Assembly: GCF_001458355.1 (NCBI RefSeq)
Contig: NZ_CYSA01000010.1
Location: forward strand, 1-64,000
Length of the DNA: 64,000 bases
Source of the DNA: Thalassovita gelatinovora
Lineage (GTDB): Bacteria > Pseudomonadota > Alphaproteobacteria > Rhodobacterales > Rhodobacteraceae
Reading direction: 5' to 3'
Of this stretch, positions 45,205-55,367 are shown in pieces (positions within the stretch are counted from its first letter, which is position 1; every line of letters starts with the position of its first letter). The notes beneath the pieces are model-generated. The model worked only from the letters and a program-made list of their open reading frames with translations. It made no database searches and had not been told where the DNA came from. The position numbers and the translations under genes were made by a program.

Positions 45205-45777
45205 ATGTCCCGCAAGCCGAACTATGACCGTAATGAATTGATTGACCGCTCGCGCGACCTGTTTTGGCGGCAGGGTTGGGCGGGTACGTCTTTGAAAGAC
45301 CTCGAATCCGTTTTGCAGATGAAACCGGGCAGCTTCTACGCGGCCTTTGGATCAAAGGATGCCTTGTTCGAACTCGCGATGGAAAAATATGCCATCGATG
45401 GCCTTGAACGGCTCGGCAAACTGGCGCGCGACCATGGCCCGATCAAGGCGCTGCAACGCTTTCCCCGGATGGCGATCGAAAACGAAGACGCCCCGGCCAA
45501 GGCGTGCATGCTCTCCAAGACCCTGCTCGAACTTCAGGCGCACAACCACCCGTTGGCGCAAAAAGCAAACCTGCATCTTCTGAAAATGGAAAGCCGTTTT
45601 GCAGACTTGTTTGAACAGGCGCAATCCAGCGGCGACATTGACAGCGCCCACGACCCCAAGCGGCTTGCCCGCCGGTATCAATCCGACCTTTTGGGGCTGC
45701 GCGTCTCTGCGGAACGCGAAGGCGTCGACGCAATGGCAATCGCCGCAGAGCTCGCGGAGGGTTTGACCAGACTTTGA
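45205..45777 (+). CDS. TetR-family transcriptional regulator
   Basis: 190 residues. The helix-turn-helix (residues 12-50) reads LIDRSRDLFWRQGWAGTSLKDLESVLQMKPGSFYAAFGSKDALF-like blocks, and a TetR_C_16-type C-terminal part with many helices follows. The start follows GGTGACCCA. The twin dyads upstream indicate autorepression and control of the divergent CMD gene. Ligand unknown; such pairs often answer electrophiles or aldehydes. Confidence 0.92.
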   Translation: MSRKPNYDRNELIDRSRDLFWRQGWAGTSLKDLESVLQMKPGSFYAAFGSKDALFELAMEKYAIDGLERLGKLARDHGPIKALQRFPRMAIENEDAPAKACMLSKTLLELQAHNHPLAQKANLHLLKMESRFADLFEQAQSSGDIDSAHDPKRLARRYQSDLLGLRVSAEREGVDAMAIAAELAEGLTRL

Positions 45778-45943
45778 CCCCCCATGCGCTCGGGCGACCG
45801 GGCAGGGGAGGACCGGGGCGCTGCCGCCCATACGTGCCCTGGCGCGGTTCAGATCATGGTGGCGCGATCTGGACATTGGCGGTGGTCTGTTCTGACGGCG
45901 GCTTTGCGCAGGGAGTGAACTTTGCAAAGTCGTGTCATCTACC

Positions 45944-46067
45944 GAAAGCGGTCGTTCATTCCGATGTCTTCGACTGCATCGAACGCTTCTATATCCCGAA
46001 GCGTCGACATTCGAAGCTGGGCTATCTAAGCCCGGTGGCACTCGAGGCCCGAGCTACCGAAACCTAA
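45944..46067 (+). pseudogene. Remnant of an IS3-family transposase OrfB (C-terminus)
   Basis: Translates to VVHSDVFDCIERFYIPKRRHSKLGYLSPVA-like blocks, the C-terminal signature of IS3-type integrases (V-F-D-Y-I-E-R-F-Y-N-x-K-R-R-H-S). Only about 40 codons remain; the catalytic domain is absent, so it is a decayed fragment. It separates the TetR/CMD genes from the KAP gene. Confidence 0.8.
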
Positions 46068-46171
46068 TCTAGTATCCGCGGAACCGCCAGCAGGACAAGC
46101 GCCGGAGACATTCATTTCGGTAGATCAAATCCGACCCCGCATTGGCATCTAATCTGGATCACTCGCCGGGG

Positions 46172-47587
46172 TCAGCTCAAGTCTTCCGAAACAAGCACAG
46201 AAGCTACTCCGTCTAGAACGCTCCGATGGGAGGGGATGTAGTGGGGCGCCAAGGCAATGAAGGCCAAAGCCCAAGGTTTGTAGTTGTTGCCTTCAGGGTT
46301 GAAGTAGCGATCCGCGGGCAGATCCAATAGCTCAGGCGCCTTCTCCCGCACCACCGAGTTCTTGCGGCCGTCGGCTAGTCTCTCATCTTCAAAGCGGGAA
46401 ATGTCATTTTCCTTCTGCCCTGATTGCGCTTCACCTTCCTCTGGCGTGAGAAAACTGCGTGGCAGGTGGGCTTGTTTTACTTTTGAGGGGCTTTCATCTT
46501 TGAATGCCATGAATACGAGCAAAGGCGCATCCAGCGGGCGGTCCGCGTAGCAGCGCAGAGCGACCTCGACCTTCAGCAGTATTCGCTTCGTCTTGCGCAT
46601 AGATAAGCCACACTCGACCGCGAGTATGCTCGCCAATTCCGCGGCACGATCCACCGAAAACGCTTCATTCTCGCCGTACGGAATCTTCAAGGGTAAATCA
46701 CAGGCCAACTCGTAAACAGCCGTCTTGAACGCCTCAGGTTCTGGATCAAGTTTCAGTCGGATGTCGACGAACTTGTCGAGGTATTTTTCGTCTTCCTTCG
46801 CAACCCCGAACCGGTGCCTCGCAAGGCTCTCCAAGTAGTCCGCATTCACCATCAAGCAGAAGACGAAGCCGGACTGGCCGAAGATGAGTTTCGTCGCTTC
46901 CAAGAAGGAAATCGCATATTCAGGGTGGCAGCGATCAAGCTCGTCGATGATCACCACAACGCGCTCATTCTCGGCGCCTTCGACGAGCGCTGCCCGTAGA
47001 ACTTCAAGCTGTTCGGGAAGTTCAGTTTTTCGAACTCTTTCAGCGGCCATCTGCGAAGCGATGAGTTGCCCCGCTACTTTCGACATCTCGCTGCCAACGT
47101 CCTTGATGACACCATCTAGCGCGTCAAAATCTTCTAGCTGGTCGATGGCGCTGTCGGTTATCGCTTCAAAGACTTCGTCTGCGCCAGACTTAAGCATGGC
47201 GCGGGTGAGTGCCCGTGCGCCGATGGCTCCAACTTTCCTAGCGGATTCCAGCGCTTTCTTACCCTTGCCTTTTTCGCCTTTCGGCAGCGCGTCCACGAGC
47301 GCGCCGAGCAGCGTAATGACAGGGTCGCCGGAGTGATCAGACTGCTGCACGTCGACTTCAACGACAACTTCGCCCGCGCTCTTGAGCTGTTTTGCCCAAG
47401 CTTTGCGGAAGAAGGTCTTGCCACGACCGAACCCGGCTTCGATCGAAATCACCTTTTCCGTGTCAATCGACTGAACGAGATTCGTGAAGGCATGGCCTAT
47501 CTCTTCATAACCTAGTCGGTCGTTTTCCCAAGCGTCTTCCGCAGATGTGTCCTTCAAAACAAGACCCCTCAATAATCCGTCAAGCAC
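46172..47587 (-). CDS. KAP-family P-loop NTPase
   Basis: 471 residues. Walker A GFGRGKT at residues 52-58 and Walker B VVVIIDELDRC with Asp215/Glu216 fit the KAP (Kidins220/ARMS-PifA) family of STAND-related NTPases. No transmembrane insert between the Walker motifs is evident: residues 100-200 form amphipathic helices instead. Some KAP NTPases, such as PifA of F, exclude phages, so a defence role is conceivable. It is flanked by an IS3 remnant, and composition is unlike the core genes, so it is probably acquired. No partner gene is next to it. Confidence 0.85.
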   Translation of the reverse strand: MLDGLLRGLVLKDTSAEDAWENDRLGYEEIGHAFTNLVQSIDTEKVISIEAGFGRGKTFFRKAWAKQLKSAGEVVVEVDVQQSDHSGDPVITLLGALVDALPKGEKGKGKKALESARKVGAIGARALTRAMLKSGADEVFEAITDSAIDQLEDFDALDGVIKDVGSEMSKVAGQLIASQMAAERVRKTELPEQLEVLRAALVEGAENERVVVIIDELDRCHPEYAISFLEATKLIFGQSGFVFCLMVNADYLESLARHRFGVAKEDEKYLDKFVDIRLKLDPEPEAFKTAVYELACDLPLKIPYGENEAFSVDRAAELASILAVECGLSMRKTKRILLKVEVALRCYADRPLDAPLLVFMAFKDESPSKVKQAHLPRSFLTPEEGEAQSGQKENDISRFEDERLADGRKNSVVREKAPELLDLPADRYFNPEGNNYKPWALAFIALAPHYIPSHRSVLDGVASVLVSEDLS

Positions 47588-47835
47588 AGTAGCAACTACG
47601 AGAGAATCATGAAAGGGTGACTAGTGGAAGAGAAGCAAGCCATCAATTAGCTGAAGGTCTGCTGTTACCTCGATGATAGTTCGCATTGAATGGCTAGTTT
47701 GGGGCTGACAGCAGTCATTCGCGGCTTGCCCTATAAGCAGCAGCTTTAAGTCCCCAAGTCCCCGTTCTCCCCCAACGGGGCAATCTGTACTCTTTCCCGC
47801 TGCAAATTGTACAAATGCCCTCAAACTTCTATGCG
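47588..47835. other. Intergenic region without a recognisable gene
   Basis: About 250 bases, with the KAP promoter on the left (minus strand) and the 3' flank of the HisC-like gene on the right. No convincing gene; codon-like frames are short. Confidence 0.5.
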
Positions 47836-48951
47836 TCAGGCCGGTTGGGATCGGGCCTCTGTCAGCGCCTCGGGCAGCGCGGCGGCGAACCGTTTCAGGT
47901 CTTCGGGACGTCCGGCGCTGACCCGGATACAGCGGTTTTGCGGGGCCACGAACGGCATCCGCACGAACACCCCCCGCGTCACCAGCCCGTCCAGCACCGC
48001 CTTGGCAAACGCCCCGTCAGCGCCGCAATCCACCGCCACGAAATTGGTCGCCGAAGACAGCGCAACCAATCCGTTTTGCGCCGCGATCCGGGCGATTTCC
48101 GTCCGTCCGGCCGCCACGTTGGCACAGGTCTGCGCCAACCAATCGGGGTCGTTCAACGCCGCCAAAGCGCCGATCTGGGCGCTGCGATTCATCCCGAAAT
48201 GATTGCGGATCTTGTTGAAGCTGGTGATCAGGTCCGCCGCCCCCAAAGCATAGCCGACACGCGCCCCGGCCAGCCCGTAAGCCTTTGAAAAGGTGCGCAT
48301 CCTGATCAGGCGCGGGTCTTCTATATCCAGCTCGACAGCGGTGCCTTCGGGGGCGAATTCGACATAGGCCTCGTCCAGCACCAACAGGCACCCTGCGGGC
48401 AATTTGTCCATCGCCTTGACGATGTCCGCGCCTTTGTGCCAGCTGCCCATCGGGTTGTCGGGATTGGCCAGGTAAACGATCTTGGCCCCGACCTCCGCCG
48501 CCTTGGCAAACAGGGCGTCGGGGTCTTCGTTGTCGCCTTTGTAAGCCACCTTGTGCAGCACCCCGCCAAAGCCCGCGACATGGTAATTGAAGGTCGGATA
48601 GGCACCGTCCGACGTCACCACCGTGTCGCCGACCTCCACCAGCATCCGCGCCAGATACCCCAGCAACCCATCGATGCCTTCACCCACGACGATGTTTTCC
48701 ACCCCAATCCCACGCCCCGCCGCCAACGCCCCGCGCAGATCATGACTTTCCGGATCGCCATACATCCACAAATCCGCCGCAGCGGATCGGATCGCCTCGA
48801 CCGCCTTGGGCGAAGGACCAAAGACGTTTTCATTCGCCCCCAGCCGTGCCAGAAAAGGCCGCCCCATCGCGCGTTCCTGCGCTTCGGGGCCGACAAAGGG
48901 AACGGTTGCGGGCAGACTGTTCGTCAGTTTGGTGTAGCATGGTTTTGTCAT
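47836..48951 (-). CDS. Class I/II PLP aminotransferase (HisC-like)
   Basis: 371 residues from MTKPCYTKLTNSLPATVPF. PLP lysine is in RTFSKAYGLAGARVGYALG (around residue 225); the Asn of LANPDNPMG (around residue 160) and an acidic D-E-A-Y-V-E-F block are typical of histidinol-phosphate aminotransferases. Such HisC-like genes may act in histidine or aromatic amino acid synthesis; here it is not in a his operon. It is divergent from the enoyl-CoA hydratase gene, 118 bases apart. Confidence 0.85.
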   Translation of the reverse strand: MTKPCYTKLTNSLPATVPFVGPEAQERAMGRPFLARLGANENVFGPSPKAVEAIRSAAADLWMYGDPESHDLRGALAAGRGIGVENIVVGEGIDGLLGYLARMLVEVGDTVVTSDGAYPTFNYHVAGFGGVLHKVAYKGDNEDPDALFAKAAEVGAKIVYLANPDNPMGSWHKGADIVKAMDKLPAGCLLVLDEAYVEFAPEGTAVELDIEDPRLIRMRTFSKAYGLAGARVGYALGAADLITSFNKIRNHFGMNRSAQIGALAALNDPDWLAQTCANVAAGRTEIARIAAQNGLVALSSATNFVAVDCGADGAFAKAVLDGLVTRGVFVRMPFVAPQNRCIRVSAGRPEDLKRFAAALPEALTEARSQPA

Positions 48952-49069
48952 GCTGCCAGATAAACCAAAGCATCCCGGCGGGGCAAGCACGCCGTGCGTG
49001 CCCCAACGTCTTTGTGGATTTCAGCGCCGGAACCCCGATACTGGCCACAAAGCCAGAGGAGACCTTCAG

Positions 49070-49858
49070 ATGAGCCGCGTCAGCGTTGAAATCGAAAACC
49101 ACATTGCCCGGGTGACCCTGACCCGTGGTGACAAGATGAATGCCCTTGATCCCGCCATGGTCGAAGCGCTGATCGCCGCGGGCGAGGCACTGATCGGCAA
49201 TGACGACATCCGCGCTGTGGTGCTGTCGGGCGAAGGGGCCGCGTTCTGCGCCGGGCTTGATGTGGCCAGCTTCGGAGCGCTTGCAGGTGGCGACGTGGAA
49301 GAACGGGTGATGACCCGCACCCATGGGCTTGCCAATCAATATCAGCGGGTTTCTCTGGTCTGGCGCGACGTGCCTGTGCCGGTGATTGCGGCGTTGCATG
49401 GCGTCACCTTCGGTGGCGGTATGCAGATTGCGCTGGGGGCGGATATCCGCATTGCCCATCCCGACACCCGGTTGTCGATCATGGAAATGAAATGGGGGCT
49501 GGTGCCCGATATGGGCGGTATGGTGCTGTTGCCACAGTTGATGCGTTCAGACGTGCTGCGTCGGCTGACTTATACAAACGATCAGGTCCCGGCCGCCGAA
49601 GCGCAAATGCTGGGGCTGGTGACGGAATTGAACGCGGATCCCAAAGCCGCTGCTCTTGCTTTGGCCGAACAGATCGCTGGCAAAAGCCCCTCTGCCATCC
49701 GCGCAGCCAAACGGTTGATCGCAGTGGCCGAAAGCGGGACCTCCGAGGCCGAAATCCTGCTGGCCGAAAGCCGCGAACAAACCGATCTGATTGGCAAGCC
49801 GCATCAGATGGAAGTGATCGCTGCCAATATGCAAAAACGCGCCCCGGTTTTCGACTAA
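49070..49858 (+). CDS. Enoyl-CoA hydratase/isomerase (crotonase) family protein
   Basis: 262 residues from MSRVSVEIENHIARVTL. The crotonase core is visible: oxyanion region GAAFCAGLDVASF (around residue 60) and HGVTFGGGMQIALGADIRIA (around residue 107). An acidic residue near 128-133 (SIMEMKWGLVPDMGG) may be catalytic. Substrate cannot be set; family includes hydratases, isomerases and dehalogenases. AGAGGAG precedes the ATG with good spacing. Confidence 0.88.
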   Translation: MSRVSVEIENHIARVTLTRGDKMNALDPAMVEALIAAGEALIGNDDIRAVVLSGEGAAFCAGLDVASFGALAGGDVEERVMTRTHGLANQYQRVSLVWRDVPVPVIAALHGVTFGGGMQIALGADIRIAHPDTRLSIMEMKWGLVPDMGGMVLLPQLMRSDVLRRLTYTNDQVPAAEAQMLGLVTELNADPKAAALALAEQIAGKSPSAIRAAKRLIAVAESGTSEAEILLAESREQTDLIGKPHQMEVIAANMQKRAPVFD

Positions 49859-49955
49859 CCTCAGGCGGATTGATGTCAGCCGCTCCGTGTCGGTCAAATG
49901 GTGGCGTATCGTAGGATGGGGCTGTGGCCTGCAAGTTGGCGATGCTCATAACATA

Positions 49956-49985
49956 AAAAAGAAGGCACGTTTTAAACGTGCCTTC
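49956..49985 (-). terminator. Terminator of valS
   Basis: Palindromic stem GAAGGCACGTTT / AAACGTGCCTTC. On the minus strand it is followed by TTTTTT. It lies 30 bases past the valS stop. Confidence 0.92.
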
Positions 49986-50013
49986 CTGATACCTGACAGA
50001 GGGTCGGTTGCGA

Positions 50014-53000
50014 TCAGCCCAGTTCGGCCAGCCGTGCCAAAGCCGCCTTCAGCTTGGCTTCTTCCTCTTCCCGCGCAGCCAGGTTGGCGCGGGTTTCTTC
50101 GACCACATCTTCCGGTGCGCTTGCGGCAAAATTCGGGTTGTTCAGCCGTCCGCGCAGCCCGCCCAATTCCTTGCCCAGCTTGCCCAGCGTCTTTTCCAAC
50201 CGCGCCTTTTCCTCACCGATATCGATGATGTCGGCCAATGGCAGCCCAAAGGAACCGCCTTCGACTGCCACGGTGATGCAACCTTTGGGGAACTCCGCCA
50301 CTTCGGTCAGGCTGTCGATCCGCGCCAACCGCTTGATCAGAACCTCGTTGCGCGCCCATGCCGCCTTGCCTGCGTCGTCAAGCGCCGACACCAGCATCGG
50401 AACATGCAGACCGGCTGGCACATGCATCTGGGCCCGGGCTGATCGGACTTCCTCGATCAGCGAAATCACCCAGTTCATTTCCCGGTCGGCCGCCGCGTCG
50501 ACCAGATCGGCGGATTTGTAGCCCGGCCAATCAGCATGGACCAGCATCTTAGCCCGATCCCCGGTGGCGCCCCATAGTTCCTCGGTGATGAAGGGCATGA
50601 TCGGGTGCAGCAGGATCAGGCACTGATCTAGCACCCAGCCCATCACCTTTTGCGTTTCGGCTTTGTCGGCATTTTCTTCGCCCTGCAACAGCGGTTTGGA
50701 AAATTCCACATACCAGTCACAGACCTTGCCCCAGACAAAGGCGTAAAGCGCCTGTGCGGCGTCGTTGAAACGGTAAGCCTCCAGCGCCGCATCGACCTCT
50801 TCGCGGACCTTGGCAACTTCGCCGATGATCCATTTGTTCACCGTGGCCGTTGCGGCTGGCACCTCTGCTACCGGGGCGCCGGCCTCGTAAACGCCGTTCA
50901 TTTCTGCGAACCGGGTGGCGTTCCAGATCTTAGTGCCGAAATTTCGGTAACCCGCGATCCGCTGCATATCGAGCTTCAGCACACCGCCCAAGGACGCCAT
51001 CGTGGCATTGGTAAACCGCAGCGCGTCAGCACCGTACTCATCGATGATGTCCAACGGATCGACCACGTTGCCGGTCGATTTCGACATCTTCTTGCCCTTG
51101 GCGTCGCGTACCAGCCCGTGCAGATACACGGTATCGAACGGGATCTCATCGACCACCGCCAACTGCATCATCATCATTCGGGCGACCCAGAAAAACAGGA
51201 TGTCCTGCCCGGTGATCAACACATTGGTAGGGAAATAGCGCTGCAACGCTTCGGTCTGTTCCGGCCAACCCAGCGTGCCAATCGGCCACAGGCCGGAACT
51301 GAACCAAGTGTCCAGAACGTCCGGGTCGCGCCAGACCGGATAGACCAGCTTGGTCGGGTCCTGATCTACCGCATACTGCGCCAGGCTTTCGGCCAGCGCG
51401 TGAACGGCGGCATTCTTGTCTGCGACCTCGATCACGGAGGCATGGTTCAGCGGGGCCGGAATATCGGCATTGTCGTCGTTGAACTTCTCCACCACACCGG
51501 CGAAATCTGCGGCGCAGTGATGCACGTCGCCCGCATGCAGCATCCCCCCCGCGTTCAGCAGACGGCCCATTTCGACCAGGTCCAGATCGCCATCACCTTC
51601 ATCGTCTTTGAAATCCGGCGCGCTCAGGTCCAGCCCGTACCAGACCGGGATCTGGTGGCCCCACCACAATTGCCGCGAAATGCACCAAGGTTCGATGTTT
51701 TCCAACCAGTGATAATAGGTCTTTTCACCGCTTTCGGGCAGGATCTTGACGCTGCCATCGCGCACCTTGTCCAGCGCCGGTCCGACGATCTTGTCGGTCT
51801 CCACGAACCACTGATCGGTCAGCATTGGTTCGATCACAACCTTGGACCTATCGCCAAAGGGCTGCATGATCGGCTTGCTTTCGACAAAGGGCACTTCCTG
51901 ACCTTCCTCGTCCAGCACTGTCACGGCAAGATCCGCGTCGTTGATATCCTCGATCACCGCCTTGCGGGCGTCAAAGCGATCCATGCCTCGGTATTTTTCC
52001 GGCACCAGGTTTAGCGTATCCACTTCGATTTCGCTGGTCTCCGACCCGGCCGCGATCTCGCGGGCTCGCTTGACGGCTTCCTCATAGGGCAGGCCATCAT
52101 CGCGCATCGCGCCCTTGGTATCCATCAGTCGGTACATCGGCAGCTTGCCGCGCTTGGCGACCTGATAGTCGTTGAAATCATGCGCGCCGGTGATCTTCAC
52201 CGCACCGGATCCGAAATCGGGATCGGGATAGCTATCGGTGATGATCGGGATCAACCGGTCACACAGCGGCAGATGCACCATCTTGCCGACGATCGGGGCA
52301 TAGCGTTCGTCATCGGGGTGTACCGCGACGGCACCGTCGCCCAACATGGTTTCAGGCCGGGTGGTGGCGATCGAGATGTAATCGCGGGTTTCGCGCAGCA
52401 CCACTTTGCCGTCTTCGTCCTTTTCGACATAGTCATAGGTTTCACCATCGGCCAGACGGTATTTGAAATGCCACATATGGCCGTTCACTTCGACATTTTC
52501 GACTTCCAGATCGGAAATCGCGGTTTCGAAATGCGGGTCCCAGTTGACCAGACGCTTGCCGCGATAGATCAACCCCTTGCGGTACATTTCGACGAAGACC
52601 TTGATCACGGCGTCGTGGAAATTGCCATCTTCCCCTGCCGGTGCGCCTTCGGCACCGGACATGGTGAAAGCGTTGCGCGACCAATCACAAGACGCGCCAA
52701 GGCGCTTCAATTGCTCGACGATTGTGCCGCCCGATTGCGCTTTCCATTCCCAGACTTTTTCGAGGAAGGCGTCGCGCCCAAGTTCGGCACGCGACGGCAG
52801 TTGTGCCTTGGCCAGTTCGCGTTCGACAACCATCTGGGTGGCGATGCCGGCATGGTCCTGACCCGGTTGCCACAGCGTATCGTACCCCTGCATCCGCTTC
52901 CATCGGATCAAAATGTCCTGCAGCGTGTTATTGAAGGCATGCCCCATATGCAAAACGCCGGTGACATTGGGTGGCGGGATCATGATGCAGAAGCTCGACG

Positions 53001-53106
53001 CCCCCGGTTTTGCATTGGCCCCGGCGCTAAAGCAGCCCGCCTTTTCCCAAGCCGCGTAAAGGCGGCTTTCTGCTTCGGCCGCATTGAAGGTTTTTTCCAT
53101 CGCCAT
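50014..53106 (-). CDS. valS: Valyl-tRNA synthetase
   Basis: 1030 residues. Class Ia synthetase charging tRNA-Val. The HIGH-type motif is [11 protein letters not shown] (residues 46-56), the KMSKS loop is at residues 673-677, and the editing domain between them is complete (around residues 210-420). The C-terminal coiled-coil arm (residues 960-1030) typical of ValRS is present. In related genomes valS follows tolC and the PopZ gene; here it is 45 kb from them. A strong terminator follows. Confidence 0.97.
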   Translation of the reverse strand: MAMEKTFNAAEAESRLYAAWEKAGCFSAGANAKPGASSFCIMIPPPNVTGVLHMGHAFNNTLQDILIRWKRMQGYDTLWQPGQDHAGIATQMVVERELAKAQLPSRAELGRDAFLEKVWEWKAQSGGTIVEQLKRLGASCDWSRNAFTMSGAEGAPAGEDGNFHDAVIKVFVEMYRKGLIYRGKRLVNWDPHFETAISDLEVENVEVNGHMWHFKYRLADGETYDYVEKDEDGKVVLRETRDYISIATTRPETMLGDGAVAVHPDDERYAPIVGKMVHLPLCDRLIPIITDSYPDPDFGSGAVKITGAHDFNDYQVAKRGKLPMYRLMDTKGAMRDDGLPYEEAVKRAREIAAGSETSEIEVDTLNLVPEKYRGMDRFDARKAVIEDINDADLAVTVLDEEGQEVPFVESKPIMQPFGDRSKVVIEPMLTDQWFVETDKIVGPALDKVRDGSVKILPESGEKTYYHWLENIEPWCISRQLWWGHQIPVWYGLDLSAPDFKDDEGDGDLDLVEMGRLLNAGGMLHAGDVHHCAADFAGVVEKFNDDNADIPAPLNHASVIEVADKNAAVHALAESLAQYAVDQDPTKLVYPVWRDPDVLDTWFSSGLWPIGTLGWPEQTEALQRYFPTNVLITGQDILFFWVARMMMMQLAVVDEIPFDTVYLHGLVRDAKGKKMSKSTGNVVDPLDIIDEYGADALRFTNATMASLGGVLKLDMQRIAGYRNFGTKIWNATRFAEMNGVYEAGAPVAEVPAATATVNKWIIGEVAKVREEVDAALEAYRFNDAAQALYAFVWGKVCDWYVEFSKPLLQGEENADKAETQKVMGWVLDQCLILLHPIMPFITEELWGATGDRAKMLVHADWPGYKSADLVDAAADREMNWVISLIEEVRSARAQMHVPAGLHVPMLVSALDDAGKAAWARNEVLIKRLARIDSLTEVAEFPKGCITVAVEGGSFGLPLADIIDIGEEKARLEKTLGKLGKELGGLRGRLNNPNFAASAPEDVVEETRANLAAREEEEAKLKAALARLAELG

Positions 53107-53411
53107 GATCCCAGAACTCGCGTAAAATATCGTTCTCTCCCGTCTACCGAACTGGACCGGAAAGGAAAAGCCGTTATCAGACAGGGCGCATTTGCGGTGT
53201 GGGCGGGTTTGTCTCGTCTCCGGCCTTTGCCTGCGCCAATTGTCTTCTTGCCGTCATTCTTGAGATGTCATCCGCGCGCCAGCCCGCAGCAGGGGCAAGG
53301 GGATGAAACAGCCCTTGAGCAGGCTAACACAATCCGTTTGCCAACATTGCCAAGGGGCCTGTGCAAACAGATTGTCCTTAATATGCCCTCAAGACGGTTC
53401 CGGCCTCTTTA
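53107..53411. other. Intergenic region upstream of valS
   Basis: About 300 bases between valS and the TetR gene. It carries the valS promoter; no gene, T-box or other riboswitch was recognised. Confidence 0.5.
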
Positions 53412-54068
53412 CTACCGCTGCCCATCTCTGCTGTCCCCCGTCTTGCCATGTACCGAAGCCAGATGGCATTCGGCCAATCGTCTGGCGGTTCTGGCAAAGC
53501 TGGGGTCCCGCGAATGCTGGGCGGCAACGATGGCACCGTCAACAAGGACGGCAAGACTGCGCGCGGTTTCAGTAACATCGGGTATCTTCATTTCCATGGC
53601 TTGTGCCTTGAGCCAGGTAAGAAGGTATTCCTTGTGCAGATCGGCCGCGCGGCGGACCGCGTCATTGCCGGTATCGAATTCGGCGACGGCATTGATGAAC
53701 GGGCAGCCATAGAATCCCGGATCGGAAAACCATTCTTCCAGCACGTCAAACACCGCCAACAGGCGGGTTTGCGCCGGACCGTCGATTTCGGCCAGTCGGC
53801 CGAAGAACCAACTGCGCCAAGTTTCCCCTTCAGCTTCGAGGACAGCCGAGATCAAGTCTTCTTTCGAACGAAAGTGATTATAAAGCGTCGCCTTTGCAGT
53901 GCCCGCCCGCGACAGGATGGAATCGATCCCAGTGGCGGCAAAGCCGTGATTGCAGAACAGGTGGGACGCCGCGCTCATGATCTTGTCGCGCGCGGATGTC
54001 GCTGGCAGGGCGGCAAAGCTCCAGCCGGAAGTGTCCCGCAGGCAAATGTCGTTCAGTCCATCATCCAT
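53412..54068 (-). CDS. TetR-family transcriptional regulator, likely controller of the adjacent cyanase operon
   Basis: 218 residues from MDDGLNDICLRDTSG. After a 20-residue leader, the helix-turn-helix is IMSAASHLFCNHGFAATGIDSILSRAGTAKATLYNHF (residues 29-65). The C-terminal domain resembles the TetR_C_33/LmrA-like group that often responds to small hydrophobic or electrophilic ligands. It is divergent from the ABC transporter operon with a 416-base gap, so it is a good candidate to regulate it. The start chosen has an ATG near the conserved region; an upstream in-frame ATG at 54098 is possible. Confidence 0.88.
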   Translation of the reverse strand: MDDGLNDICLRDTSGWSFAALPATSARDKIMSAASHLFCNHGFAATGIDSILSRAGTAKATLYNHFRSKEDLISAVLEAEGETWRSWFFGRLAEIDGPAQTRLLAVFDVLEEWFSDPGFYGCPFINAVAEFDTGNDAVRRAADLHKEYLLTWLKAQAMEMKIPDVTETARSLAVLVDGAIVAAQHSRDPSFARTARRLAECHLASVHGKTGDSRDGQR

Positions 54069-54484
54069 TTCGGCGGCCCTTCGTGAAACACCACGCAAAT
54101 CTCAAAAGGCACCCGGAAAACTAACAGCCTGCGCTGTAACAAGGCGCCTCTTGTAAAATGTTTTCCATATATAAGGCGATAAATCAAGACAGATTGGTCT
54201 TCTTCTTGAAGGTCCTTTTTAGGAATCGGGCTGCTGGTGAATCTACCGACTCTCCCTTGTGTCTTCCGGGAATTTTCGGTCGGGTGAGAGGTGGAAACGC
54301 GAAAATGAGTCATTTTACGCCCGAATACGGGCGGTCTAGCTCAATTTTCGCCAAAATATTACTCAAACCAAGTTTGTCGCCCATTTGGCAGGTCGAAAGA
54401 TTGACGGGGGCAAATGGATTCGCCGTAATTAGACAGAACGGTATGTTCAGTGCTGCTTGATTGACGTGAGTGAAAGGGGACGAA
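54069..54484. promoter_or_regulatory. Divergent promoter region of the cyanase-type operon
   Basis: A 416-base AT-richer region between the TetR gene and the ABC ATPase gene. A short dyad AGACAGATTGGTCT lies at 54187-54200 (AGAC/GTCT ends), a weak operator candidate. No gene, and no riboswitch was recognised. Confidence 0.45.
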
Positions 54485-55351
54485 ATGATCGTGACGCGAT
54501 TAAACGAGACGGCCGCAGATCCTGCGGCAATTGCCCCCGCAGAGCGCATCGTGAAACCCATCCGGGGCTCGCATGTCGCCATTCGTGCGCTTTCACATGC
54601 TTACCGGCGTTCAGATGGGCTTGTCCTGAAAGACATGGATTTCGAAATCCAACAAGGCGAGGTTGTCGCACTTCTCGGCCGATCAGGATGTGGCAAGTCA
54701 ACGCTGTTGCACATGATGGCGGGGCTGACCTTGCCCAGTCAGGGCGAGGTCGTGATCAATGGTAACACCTTGCGGGCCCCGTCGCCGAAATGGGTCATGA
54801 TGTTTCAGGCCCCGTCGCTTTATCCTTGGATGACGGTGGCCCAGAACGCGGCACTTGGCCTGCGATTTTCGCGGCGCAGCGATGAAATCGCTCAGCGCGT
54901 CCCAGAAGTGCTTGGACTGGTCGATCTTGCCAGTTTTGCAGATCGTAATGCGCAGGAATTGTCCGGTGGCCAGCAACAGCGCGTAGCCCTGGCCCGATCG
55001 CTCGCCCCGAGCCCGGAAATGCTGCTTCTGGATGAACCGTTTTCGGCGCTTGATGCCTTCACGCGCCGCGCTTTGCAAAAAGACGTGCGTAAGATTGCCA
55101 AGACCCTCGGCCTTACCTTGGTCATCGTGACCCATGATGTGGGCGAAGCGGTGCGTATGGCCGACCGTGTTCTGGTGCTCGAAGCCAATCCAGGACGCAT
55201 CGCCGAAGACACCCAGATCGCCCTGACCGAGGACGAGCGCAGCGGCGGGTCCGAGCCATTCCAGAACGAACATTCCCGCCTTATGGGCATTTATTCCGAT
55301 GTCGCCGACATGAGCGATGTCCCCACCGAAAACGATTTCGCGCAGCTTTAA
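54485..55351 (+). CDS. ABC transporter ATP-binding protein (nitrate/sulfonate/taurine-type)
   Basis: 288 residues from MIVTRLNETAADPA, with RBS AAAGGGGAC. Walker A LGRSGCGKSTLL (near residue 67), Q-loop VMMFQAPSLYPW, signature LSGGQQQR, Walker B MLLLDEPFSALD and H-loop VIVTHDVGEAV form a complete importer ATPase. The best family match is the SsuB/TauB/NrtD-like group, which handles small N or S organic or inorganic anions. It precedes the binding protein and permease genes, so the three form one importer. Weak GTG start at 54470 also possible. Confidence 0.93.
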   Translation: MIVTRLNETAADPAAIAPAERIVKPIRGSHVAIRALSHAYRRSDGLVLKDMDFEIQQGEVVALLGRSGCGKSTLLHMMAGLTLPSQGEVVINGNTLRAPSPKWVMMFQAPSLYPWMTVAQNAALGLRFSRRSDEIAQRVPEVLGLVDLASFADRNAQELSGGQQQRVALARSLAPSPEMLLLDEPFSALDAFTRRALQKDVRKIAKTLGLTLVIVTHDVGEAVRMADRVLVLEANPGRIAEDTQIALTEDERSGGSEPFQNEHSRLMGIYSDVADMSDVPTENDFAQL

Positions 55352-55367
55352 GAGGACCGAAAGACCT

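Noticed and set aside
50650-52014. Long plus-strand open frame of 454 codons opposite valS
   Set aside because: Antisense to a complete valyl-tRNA synthetase; His/Gln/Arg-rich composition typical of a shadow frame.
53107-53411. Possible T-box leader of valS
   Set aside because: No specifier-loop or T-box consensus (TGGNACC) could be seen; T-boxes are also not expected in alphaproteobacteria.
52180-53712. Open frame of 510 codons opposite the valS N-terminus and the TetR gene
   Set aside because: Composition of an antisense shadow; crosses two well-supported genes.
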